Source: an uncultured Eubacterium sp. (GTDB taxonomy: Bacteria; Bacillota; Clostridia; Lachnospirales; Lachnospiraceae). From it: DNA of 23,020 nt. The position numbers and the translations under genes were made by a program. Shown here piece by piece: positions 17,548 through 23,020 of the stretch (positions are counted from its first letter, which is position 1; each line of letters begins with the position of its first letter). The notes below the pieces were generated by a model. That model was given only the letters and a program-made list of their open reading frames with translations, was not told the origin of the DNA and did no database searches. Location of the stretch: assembly GCA_937915825.1 (NCBI GenBank), contig CALGGT010000016.1, positions 1-23,020 of the forward strand, in the 5' to 3' direction.

Positions 17548-17576
17548 ATTTTACCACAATTTCCTTCCTTTGTGTA
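17548..17576 (-). promoter_or_regulatory. Candidate promoter of the histidine kinase-regulator operon
   Basis: Minus strand: -10 TAAAAT (17553-17548) with TGG just before it (extended -10), 17-nt spacer, weak -35 TACACA (17576-17571). It leaves a leader of about 45 nt before the kinase ATG. It is the only plausible promoter seen upstream of the minus-strand run that ends at 8742. Confidence 0.5.
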
Positions 17577-17638
17577 CTCTTTTTTCGCATGGATTCATGA
17601 TTCTTGGTTGGGAATCGTAGCGTTTCCTGAAAAAAATA

Positions 17639-17667
17639 TTTACCTGCTTTCCGGCATGTGATATAAT
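17639..17667 (+). promoter_or_regulatory. Extended -10 promoter of trpF
   Basis: -35 TTTACC (17639-17644), 17-nt spacer, perfect TATAAT (17662-17667) with TGA immediately before it. Transcription would start near 17674, at the beginning of the 36-bp repeats, leaving them in a leader of about 130 nt before the trpF ATG. The region 17500-17803 between the divergent genes holds this promoter, the opposite one and the repeats, and no further gene. Confidence 0.7.
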
Positions 17668-17670
17668 CGA

Positions 17671-17756
17671 GTGGAACATGTATGTTCCAAGTTGCAATCC
17701 CATCCGGTGGAGCATGTAGATTTCCGGTTGCGATCCCATCCAGTAGAGCATGTACG
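17671..17756 (+). repeat. 36-bp tandem repeat, about 2.4 copies, in the trpF leader
   Basis: Unit 1 is 17671-17706 and unit 2 17707-17742; a third, partial unit is 17743-17756. The shared frame is GTGGAnCATGTA, then nine to ten variable bases, then GTTGCnATCCCATCC. Unit 1 also contains a perfect inverted repeat at 17673-17688 (GGAACAT, 2-nt centre, ATGTTCC) that is degraded in unit 2. Since it spans the predicted transcription start, the palindrome could be an operator or a 5' hairpin. Confidence 0.8.
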
Positions 17757-17803
17757 TTTTTTTCATTCCTTTAAGGAAACTTTTACGCAAGGCAGGTGAC
17801 ATC

Positions 17804-18451
17804 ATGAACTTAAAGATCTGCGGCATCCGCCATTTGTCCGAGATTCGCCTATTAAACCAATTCGCCCGCGACTCCCGGACCTTAAAATATTTTGGCGTGA
17901 TCCTCTTCTTTCCAAAGAGTCATCGAAATATATCCCTTTCCCAGGCGAAAAAAATATTGGCTGAAAAAAGCCCCCGCTTGCAGTCGGTGGCCGTGGTGGT
18001 AGATCCTACGGAAGAACAGTTGGAAGAAATCCGGGACGCAGGATTTGACGTGGTTCAGATCCATGGGACCCTTCCGACCTTGCCTCCTTCCTATCCTCTT
18101 CCGGTTTGGAAGGCTTTCAACGGAGATGAGGTGAGAGACCTGGACGTATATAGGTCCAACCCTCTGATTCAGGGATTTGTCTTTGATAATGGAGACCCCG
18201 GCTCGGGAATGACCCATAATTGGAATGATCTGGTGGGAATCCGGCATGCCATTGGGGCTCGAATGTTTATTCTGGCAGGAGGGTTAAATCCGGACAATCT
18301 TGCCAGCGCTCATGAAATTCTTTCTCCCGATCTTGCCGATGTTTCCTCCGGCGTAGAGAAGATCGATCGCACGGGGAAAGATCCGGATCTGGTTCAGAAA
18401 TTTATAAAGGAAGGTGATCTTATTGAAAATAACAACGTTTCGTGTTCATGA
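17804..18451 (+). CDS. trpF: Phosphoribosylanthranilate isomerase
   Basis: Third step of tryptophan synthesis: N-(5-phosphoribosyl)anthranilate to CdRP by Amadori rearrangement in a (beta/alpha)8 barrel. 215 aa from ATG 17804 (GGCAGGTG upstream). Family marks are MNLKICGIRH with the catalytic Cys6, VVQIHG in the middle, a VFDNGDPGSG stretch in place of the usual LDA-GGTG loop carrying the catalytic Asp, ILAGGLNPDNL, and the phosphate-binding DVSSGVE near residue 190. The middle of the protein is divergent from textbook TrpF. No other trp gene is adjacent, so trpF is an orphan here; it is followed, with a 29-bp overlap, by a membrane-protein gene. Other trp genes may lie elsewhere, or the enzyme may serve as the bifunctional HisA/TrpF-like type. 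Confidence 0.88.
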   Translation: MNLKICGIRHLSEIRLLNQFARDSRTLKYFGVILFFPKSHRNISLSQAKKILAEKSPRLQSVAVVVDPTEEQLEEIRDAGFDVVQIHGTLPTLPPSYPLPVWKAFNGDEVRDLDVYRSNPLIQGFVFDNGDPGSGMTHNWNDLVGIRHAIGARMFILAGGLNPDNLASAHEILSPDLADVSSGVEKIDRTGKDPDLVQKFIKEGDLIENNNVSCS

Positions 18452-18947
18452 ATGGGTCCTGGCCGTGGCCAAAATCCTCTTTGGTCTGATCCTGATCATC
18501 GCGGGGAAACCTGTGATCCACTGGCTGGTTCAACTGGCCGGCGCCTTTTTGGTCGGATGGGGGATTTTCCAGATCATCCGTTATTACCGGAAAGAAGAAG
18601 ACCGAAGTCAGTATACCCTTCTATTCGGTGCGGGAATCGTCATGGGGATCCTGGGACTTCTGATCCTGGTTCGCCCCGGTATTGTCATTAATTTCTTCCC
18701 GGCCGTTATAGGACTCGTTCTTTTCATCAGTGGCCTGAATCATATTCTGTTCTACGGGCCCCTCTTTACCGACGGAAGAGCTTACATATTCGGCACGATT
18801 TTAGCCGTACTGGAACTGATCGCCGGATTCTTGATCTTCTTTCACCCGGGAAGATTGGCAGATTTTCTAATCGTTCTATCCGGGGCCTGCTTGCTGTTTG
18901 CCGGCATCAACGGGTTGCTGTCTTATATCATGAATAAAAAGAGGTGA
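18423..18947 (+). CDS. DUF308/HdeD-like small integral membrane protein
   Basis: 174 aa if translation begins at the TTG at 18423, which has AGGAAGG about 8 nt upstream; the GTG at 18414 would overlap that signal. Six hydrophobic segments arranged as repeated pairs of Gly-rich helices (AKILFGLILIIAGKPVIHWL, GAGIVMGILGLLILVRPGIV, GTILAVLELIAGFLIFFHPG), with the short Arg/Lys loop RYYRKEED after the second, match the DUF308/HdeD pattern of three two-helix repeats. HdeD-type proteins are linked to acid tolerance in enterobacteria; in Firmicutes the function is unknown. The start overlaps the end of trpF by 29 bp, so the two are co-translated. The product ends MNKKR. Confidence 0.85.
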   Translation: MKITTFRVHEWVLAVAKILFGLILIIAGKPVIHWLVQLAGAFLVGWGIFQIIRYYRKEEDRSQYTLLFGAGIVMGILGLLILVRPGIVINFFPAVIGLVLFISGLNHILFYGPLFTDGRAYIFGTILAVLELIAGFLIFFHPGRLADFLIVLSGACLLFAGINGLLSYIMNKKR

Positions 18948-19024
18948 GGACCTTGGAGGCCCCCACTTAGGGATGAAACGAAAAGGCTTTCGTGATAGCC
19001 TTCAAACAGTTCGTATTAAAAAAT
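18948..19024 (+). other. Structured spacer after the DUF308 gene, possible RNA element
   Basis: After the stop comes a GC-rich stretch (CCTTGGAGGCCCCCAC) and then a hairpin AAGGCT-8 nt-AGCCTT at 18983-19002 with no T-run. The run CCCCCACTTAGG, GATGAAACG, hairpin, CAAACAG is reminiscent of the 3' half of Firmicute 6S RNA, but I see no matching 5' half: it would have to lie inside the coding region. No gene is called. Confidence 0.25.
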
Positions 19025-19066
19025 AGCCATGAACTTTGAGGATCCGCTCAAGTTCATGGCTTTTCG
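19025..19066. terminator. Bidirectional intrinsic terminator
   Basis: AGCCATGAACTT pairs with AAGTTCATGGCT (12 bp, extendable past a 1-nt bulge) around a short loop. On the plus strand it is followed by TTTTCGTTATTT; on the minus strand directly by TTTTTT. It sits between the converging trpF-DUF308 and Ig-like genes and can serve both. Confidence 0.85.
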
Positions 19067-19127
19067 TTATTTAGTAACTTTTATTTATATTTACACTACA
19101 CCAAACGTTGGTTCCGTAAATTGTAGT

Positions 19128-19670
19128 TTAAGAGGCTGCAGGCGCTGTTGCAGTTGACGCTGCAGACGGCACTGCCGACGGGGTTGCCGACGGAGATGCA
19201 GACGGGGTTACAGACGGAGATGGTGACGAAGAGGATGTCTTCGTTTTCTGCTTGCCGGATACCGTTACTTTCAAGATAAGGATCTTTCTGGATTTTTTCC
19301 TCGGTTTCTTCGAGTACAGAACCACCCGGGCCGTTCCCCGCTTCTTGGCCTTTACTTTCCCCTTCTTAGAAACCGTAACCACCTTCTTATTGGAACTGGA
19401 AAACGCCAGTTCTTTATACTTATCGCGGTCGGGACTTACCTTGATGACCGGGCTTAGATTTACCGTTTGACCGGCCTTTAACTGAATCCGGTACGTTCTT
19501 CTGCCGCTGGTTTTTTTAACGCCATTTTCCTTTTTTAGATAAAAAGAGCGAATATCCTTGAGATACGCGCCGGCGTGAATCCGGCCCGGCACCATCAACG
19601 GAAGGATCGCCAACAATCCCAAACAAAGCAGTACTAGTGGAATCCCTTTTTGTTTCAAAAACTGTTTCAT
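19128..19670 (-). CDS. Secreted protein with one Big_2-type Ig-like domain and a Ser/Pro/Thr/Ala-rich tail
   Basis: 180 aa from ATG 19670 (AAAGGAG, 7 nt spacing). Signal peptide: basic start MKQFLKQKG, hydrophobic core LVLLCLGLLAILPLMV, cleavage probable at RIHA. The mature part (about 60-140) has the bacterial Ig-like group 2 pattern: LKAGQTVNL, FSSSNKKVVTVSKKGKVKAK and GTARVV. It is very rich in Lys/Arg. The last 35 residues are low-complexity SPSPSVTPSASPSATPSA type. There is no LPXTG, LysM or SLH anchor and no enzyme domain. It lies downstream of tRNA-Arg on the same strand and no terminator is visible between them. It may be a wall-binding or adhesive protein; function unknown. Confidence 0.8.
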   Translation of the reverse strand: MKQFLKQKGIPLVLLCLGLLAILPLMVPGRIHAGAYLKDIRSFYLKKENGVKKTSGRRTYRIQLKAGQTVNLSPVIKVSPDRDKYKELAFSSSNKKVVTVSKKGKVKAKKRGTARVVLYSKKPRKKSRKILILKVTVSGKQKTKTSSSSPSPSVTPSASPSATPSAVPSAASTATAPAAS

Positions 19671-19738
19671 ACGGCTTCTCCTTTCCGTTCCATTCGTTCC
19701 CTTCATTTATGTTTTTGTTCTTTTCCGTTTTTTTCGAA

Positions 19739-19810
19739 TACTCCCAGTAGGAATCGAACCTACAACTGCCCCTTAGGAGGGGGCTGTTATATCCATTTAA
19801 CTATGAGAGC
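19739..19810 (-). tRNA. tRNA-Arg (anticodon CCT)
   Basis: 72 nt on the minus strand. The acceptor stem is GCTCTCA/TGGGAGT (7 pairs, two of them G-T) with discriminator A; the D arm is GTTA/TAAC; the anticodon stem is GCCCC/GGGGC with loop CTCCTAA, giving anticodon CCT, which reads AGG; the variable loop is 4 nt; the T arm is GTAGG-TTCGATT-CCTAC. CCA is not encoded (TTC follows). It starts 38 bp after metK with no visible promoter of its own, so it may be processed from the metK transcript. Confidence 0.95.
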
Positions 19811-19848
19811 AGATCAGCGGATCTCCCATGGGAAATCCCGCCAGTTTA

Positions 19849-21042
19849 TTATAAATATTTCTTTAGGTCCTCCACCCGGTCGATCTTCTCCCAGGTGAAA
19901 TCCTTGTCATCTCGTCCAAAATGGCCATAATTCGATGTTTTCCGGTAAATCGGACGTCTAAGATCTAACATTCGGATAATTCCTTCCGGTCGGAAATCAA
20001 ACTCCTTCGTTAGAATGTCCGCGATTTCTTCATCCGGACGTACGCCGGTCCCAAATGTATCCACACGTACGGAGGTAGGATTGGCCACGCCAATGGCATA
20101 AGACAGTTGAATCTCCACTTTCTTACAAAAACCGGCAGCTACCAGGTTCTTTGCGGCGTAGCGGGCCGCATAGGCTGCCGAACGATCCACCTTGGTACAG
20201 TCTTTCCCGGAGAAGGCGCCACCGCCGTGACGGGACCATCCGCCGTAGGTATCTACCATTAATTTACGTCCGGTTAATCCGCTGTCACCGTTGGGTCCGC
20301 CGATTACGAAACGTCCGGTGGGATTCATATATAACTTGGTTTCCTCATCCAACAATTCTGCCGGAATGACCGCCTCGATCACTTCTTTTTTCACATCGGC
20401 CTGAATCTGTTCCCAGGTCACTTCTTTCCCGTTGTATTGATCCAAATGCTGAGTGGAGACCACGATGGCGTCCGCTCTTTTCACCCGTCCGTCCGGATGA
20501 TATTCCAACGTAACCTGCGCCTTTCCGTCCGGCAATAGATACGGTATGATCTTTTCTTTTCGGCACTGGGTTAAACGCAGGGTCAAACCATGAGCCAGGA
20601 AGATCGGATACGGCATATAAGAGGGGGTTTCGTCGGTTGCATATCCAAACATCATTCCCTGGTCGCCGGCTCCTATGGAATCCAACGATTCATCCGTCAC
20701 TTTCCCTTCCAGACAATTGTCCACACCCATGGCGATATCCGTAGACTGTTGATCCATCGCAACCACTACGGCACAGGTATCTGCGTCAAATCCTTTTTTC
20801 GAATCGTTATATCCTACGTCCCGGATGGTATCTCGTACGATTTTCTGAAAATCCACCTGGGCGGAAGAACTGATCTCTCCCATAACCACAACCAATCCGG
20901 TGGTTGCAATGGTTTCACATGCCACGCGGCTCATAGGGTCTCCCGCTACGTGAGCATCTAAGATAGCATCGGATATTTGATCGCATATTTTATCCGGATG
21001 TCCCTCGGTTACCGACTCCGATGTAAAAAGAATCTTACTCAT
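19849..21042 (-). CDS. metK: S-adenosylmethionine synthetase
   Basis: Makes SAM from methionine and ATP. 397 aa, full length. Motifs seen: FTSESVTEGHPDK at residues 6-18 (ATP/Mg binding), MDQQSTDIAMGV in the middle of the N-terminal domain, GAGDQGMMFGYA (methionine loop), and GGGAFSGKDCTKVDRS with the P-loop-like segment, then the C-terminal KTSNYGHFGR. A weak AAAGGACAG lies before the ATG. The spacer to the DAHP synthase gene is only 76 bp, purine-rich on the coding strand, and too short for a SAM riboswitch of the usual size; I see none. Confidence 0.98.
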   Translation of the reverse strand: MSKILFTSESVTEGHPDKICDQISDAILDAHVAGDPMSRVACETIATTGLVVVMGEISSSAQVDFQKIVRDTIRDVGYNDSKKGFDADTCAVVVAMDQQSTDIAMGVDNCLEGKVTDESLDSIGAGDQGMMFGYATDETPSYMPYPIFLAHGLTLRLTQCRKEKIIPYLLPDGKAQVTLEYHPDGRVKRADAIVVSTQHLDQYNGKEVTWEQIQADVKKEVIEAVIPAELLDEETKLYMNPTGRFVIGGPNGDSGLTGRKLMVDTYGGWSRHGGGAFSGKDCTKVDRSAAYAARYAAKNLVAAGFCKKVEIQLSYAIGVANPTSVRVDTFGTGVRPDEEIADILTKEFDFRPEGIIRMLDLRRPIYRKTSNYGHFGRDDKDFTWEKIDRVEDLKKYL

Positions 21043-21118
21043 AATCTGTCCATCTGTCCTTTCTGGGTTCCCTTTCTGGCTTCTTTTCTAACTTCTTTTC
21101 TATTTCTTTCTTTCACTC

Positions 21119-21496
21119 TTATAACTTATCCGCGATGTTGTGGATCAACATCTCCGTTTTCTCCCAGCCTAAACAAGGATCGGTAATGGATTTGCCGTAA
21201 ATATGTTCCCCGATCTTCTGCGCGCCGTCTTGAATGTAGCTTTCGATCATAAGACCTTTCACCATTTTACGGATGTTCTCGTTGAAACGGCGACTCTCCA
21301 ATACCTCGTGGGCAATACGGATCTGCTCGTTGTATTGTTTTCCGGAGTTTGCGTGATTGGTATCCACGATCACGGCCATGTTTTTAAAATTACGTTCCTT
21401 GTATAGATTATAGGCAAGCAATAGATCTTCATAATGATAATTGGGCAGGTTTCTTCCGTGTTTGTTCTCGCTTCCTCTGAGAATTGCGTGGGTATA
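21119..21496 (-). CDS. DAHP synthase (class I, AroG/AroF type), C-terminal fragment
   Basis: Condenses PEP and erythrose-4-phosphate, the first step of the shikimate pathway. Only the last 125 codons are present: YTHAILRGSENKHGRNLPNY, then VIVDTNHANSGKQYNEQI, VKGLMIESYIQDGAQ and YGKSITDPCLGWEKTE. This matches the C-terminal third of the E. coli AroG-type enzyme (ILRGG, DFSHANSSKQ, MVESHL, YGKSITDACIGWEDT). The reading frame continues upstream of the TTG at 21421, so that TTG is not the start; homology ends near 21496, exactly where a foreign opposite-strand ORF begins. The missing N-terminal two thirds, including most of the active site, were cut off by the chimeric join, not by a mutation in the genome, I infer. 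Confidence 0.88.
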   Translation of the reverse strand, partial: YTHAILRGSENKHGRNLPNYHYEDLLLAYNLYKERNFKNMAVIVDTNHANSGKQYNEQIRIAHEVLESRRFNENIRKMVKGLMIESYIQDGAQKIGEHIYGKSITDPCLGWEKTEMLIHNIADKL

Positions 21497-22999
21497 GAAG
21501 ACGAATCAGCAAAAATAAAACTTCTGATAGAAAAATTCTTAAGCCTGACAAAAATTGAACGTCAGAATAAAGTTGTATCATATCCGATGCTCGGTCATCA
21601 ATCAACATATACTGCCGATATTACAAGACTGGGCTTTAAATTTATAGGATTGGCTATTCTAAGATTTATCATGGGCAACGCTTCATCAGAGAGAATTCTC
21701 GAAAGTTTGAAATTTGATGAACTGCCCGACGGTTACAGAATAGCAAGTTACGAAGATACATATAGAGAAGATGCTATAAGGGTAATTCATGAAGCGTTTA
21801 AAGATACACAGGATGCCTTGTATGATACAAGATACAAATCTATAGACGGCACTCGTGATATCATTAATAAAGTCGTAGACAGTATTTACGGTGAGGGTTC
21901 AACCTTCCAGGTTAATATCAGGCAGAGGATATCCGATCCCTTAGAGGTAGGCGACCTTACCATACATAATTACAGCGAGGCGAAGCGCCGCGAGCATGAA
22001 AGCATTTTCACTGCCACAGATGCCGCTGTACTTATCGTTGATGATAACGAGATGAATTTAGAGGTAGAAAAGAGCCTGCTTCTTGGAACGAAAATGCATA
22101 TAGATACGGCAAAAAGCGGCAGGGAGGCTTTAAAGAAAACCTTAGAGCGCAGCTATGATGCCATTTTAATGGATCATCTCATGCCGCAGATGGACGGCAT
22201 TGAATGTTTAGATCAGATTAAAAACCAGCAGGGAGGGTTAAATGTAAATACCCCTATAATCGCACTTACCGCAAATGCGGGAAGCGACGCTAAAAAATTA
22301 TATGCCAGCGTAGGCTTTGACGGTTATCTGATAAAACCGGTTTCTGGCGCTGCCTTAGAGGAGATGCTAGCTTCAAAGATTTCATCAGACAAGCTTTCCA
22401 TAAAGGGGACGGACAGAAAGCTAGGACAGGAGATTAACATGACGGGAGGCTATATCAGCAAGCTTCCGGTGGTAATTACATCAAATACCGTATGCGATCT
22501 TCCCGACTACATGATAAGGGATTTAAGGCTTCCTCTAATTAGCTTTATGATACAGACCGAGGATGGGGAGTTTAAAGACGGAGTTCAGATGGATTCCGAC
22601 GAGATGCTTAACTATCTAAAGAGTGGCCGGACTGCAGATTCCAAGCCCCCTTATATTGGCGAATATATAGATTTCTTTGCTAGTGTTTTAAAGACGGCTC
22701 ATAACATAATCTATATTGCGATTTCTTCCTCGATGAGCGAAGATTATGACAGGGCAAAAGAAGCCGCCGCATCCTTTGATAATGTAAGCGTTGTATGCTC
22801 TGAGGGTGTGTCATCCTCTACGGGGCTTTTAGTACTCATTGCATACAAGCTTATGCAGCAGGGATTTCCTGTGGAGAGCATTGTAGCGGAGTTAGAAAGC
22901 GTTAAAAGCAGGATAAGAACCAGTTTTGTCATTGATACAACACAGTATCTGTTAAAAAAAGGCCTTATAAGCGCTAGAGATCGGAAGAGCGTCGTGTAG
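21434..22999 (+). CDS. Chimeric ORF: GNAT-like fragment, histidine-kinase tail, receiver, DegV domain
   Basis: 521 codons open from an antisense start inside the DAHP synthase gene into adapter. Residues 1-21 are antisense to that gene. Residues about 22-152 include a GNAT-like stretch. Residues 153-176 (GEGSTFQVNIRQRISDP) look like the end of a histidine-kinase ATPase domain. Receiver at 197-313: VLIVDDNEMNLEV with Asp203/204, phospho-acceptor Asp247 (AILMDHLMPQMDG), Thr279 (ALTAN), Lys301 (LIKPV). From about 345 to 515 comes a DegV/EDD fatty-acid-binding domain (PVVITSNTVCDLPDYM, FKDGVQMDSDEM, ISSSMSEDYDRAK, STGLLVLIAYKL, FVIDTTQYLLKKG), cut before its end. The last codons are adapter. Base use is more A+T-rich than the rest (many ATA, AGA), pointing to another organism. 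No true start or stop exists in the window. Confidence 0.7.
   Translation: MIIGQVSSVFVLASSENCVGIEDESAKIKLLIEKFLSLTKIERQNKVVSYPMLGHQSTYTADITRLGFKFIGLAILRFIMGNASSERILESLKFDELPDGYRIASYEDTYREDAIRVIHEAFKDTQDALYDTRYKSIDGTRDIINKVVDSIYGEGSTFQVNIRQRISDPLEVGDLTIHNYSEAKRREHESIFTATDAAVLIVDDNEMNLEVEKSLLLGTKMHIDTAKSGREALKKTLERSYDAILMDHLMPQMDGIECLDQIKNQQGGLNVNTPIIALTANAGSDAKKLYASVGFDGYLIKPVSGAALEEMLASKISSDKLSIKGTDRKLGQEINMTGGYISKLPVVITSNTVCDLPDYMIRDLRLPLISFMIQTEDGEFKDGVQMDSDEMLNYLKSGRTADSKPPYIGEYIDFFASVLKTAHNIIYIAISSSMSEDYDRAKEAAASFDNVSVVCSEGVSSSTGLLVLIAYKLMQQGFPVESIVAELESVKSRIRTSFVIDTTQYLLKKGLISARDRKSVV
21497..21892 (+). pseudogene. GNAT-type acetyltransferase-like fragment inside the chimeric ORF
   Basis: Residues 98-153 of the chimeric ORF (LPDGYRIASYEDTYREDAIR, VIHEAFKDTQDALYDTRYKS, IDGTRDIINKVVDSIYGE) resemble the N-terminal part of a GNAT family that continues with FLPExS after YGE. 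Here the frame instead goes on with GSTFQV, a histidine-kinase ending. The preceding 75 residues (KLLIEKFLSLTKIERQNKVV, then FKFIGLAILRFIMGNASSER) are unrecognised. The GNAT assignment rests on remembered family pattern and is tentative. Confidence 0.4.
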
Positions 23000-23020
23000 G
23001 GAAAGAGTGTAGATCTCGGT
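22978..23020 (+). other. Illumina TruSeq adapter sequence (artefact)
   Basis: The final 43 bases begin with AGATCGGAAGAGC and end GTAGATCTCGGT. They equal the reverse complement of the inner part of the TruSeq universal adapter. This is not genomic DNA. Confidence 0.98.

Noticed and set aside
17671..17756. CRISPR array
   Set aside because: The 36-bp units are adjacent with no spacers, there are only 2.4 imperfect copies, and no cas genes are near.
17551..17826. 91-codon minus-strand ORF with a 12-residue repeat (YMLxxMGxQ type)
   Set aside because: It overlaps both promoters and the trpF start, has no ribosome binding site, and its periodicity comes from the 36-bp tandem repeat.
21043..21118. 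SAM riboswitch upstream of metK
   Set aside because: The spacer is only 76 bp, a low-complexity purine run on the coding strand, with no SAM-I stems or T-run.

Overview
The window looks like a metagenome-assembled contig from an anaerobic Firmicute of the class Clostridia, most likely a Lachnospiraceae member. Supporting signs are strong AGGAGG-type ribosome binding sites, RpoB/RpoC of Firmicute type, zinc-ribbon membrane proteins of a kind common in that family, ThyX in place of ThyA, and a Ser/Thr kinase carrying an HRDIKPSN loop. Almost everything is on the minus strand; the exceptions are trpF and a small membrane-protein gene at 17.8-18.9 kb, and the foreign right end.

Layout. At the left, rpoB (2393-6202) and a partial rpoC run leftwards from a good sigma-A-type promoter (6280-6308). 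Upstream of them is a module of a 55-aa membrane peptide and two zinc-ribbon/three-TM proteins. The latter share a nearly identical N-terminal half but have unrelated C-terminal domains. Next, ending at a strong terminator (8742-8775), comes a long same-strand run: histidine kinase, response regulator, phosphoglucomutase (pgcA), glycogen branching enzyme (glgB), thyX, an HTH protein and a membrane-anchored Ser/Thr kinase. I see no clear terminator inside this run, so a single long transcript is possible. Divergent from the histidine kinase are trpF and a DUF308/HdeD-like membrane protein, read from an extended -10 promoter. A 36-bp tandem repeat lies in the trpF leader. Further right, on the minus strand again, are the 3' part of a DAHP synthase gene, metK, tRNA-Arg(CCT) and a secreted single-domain Ig-like protein.

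Both ends of the contig are probably artefacts. At the left, the rpoC reading frame passes at about position 250 into an in-frame fragment of a family-5 peptide-binding protein. At the right, the DAHP synthase gene stops abruptly near 21490 and is followed on the other strand by a patchwork ORF (GNAT-like fragment, histidine-kinase tail, receiver, DegV). The last 43 bases are Illumina adapter. The reliable genomic segment is about 250-21490. The most interesting biology inside it is the swapped-domain zinc-ribbon pair next to the HTH/kinase pair, and the repeat-bearing trpF leader.
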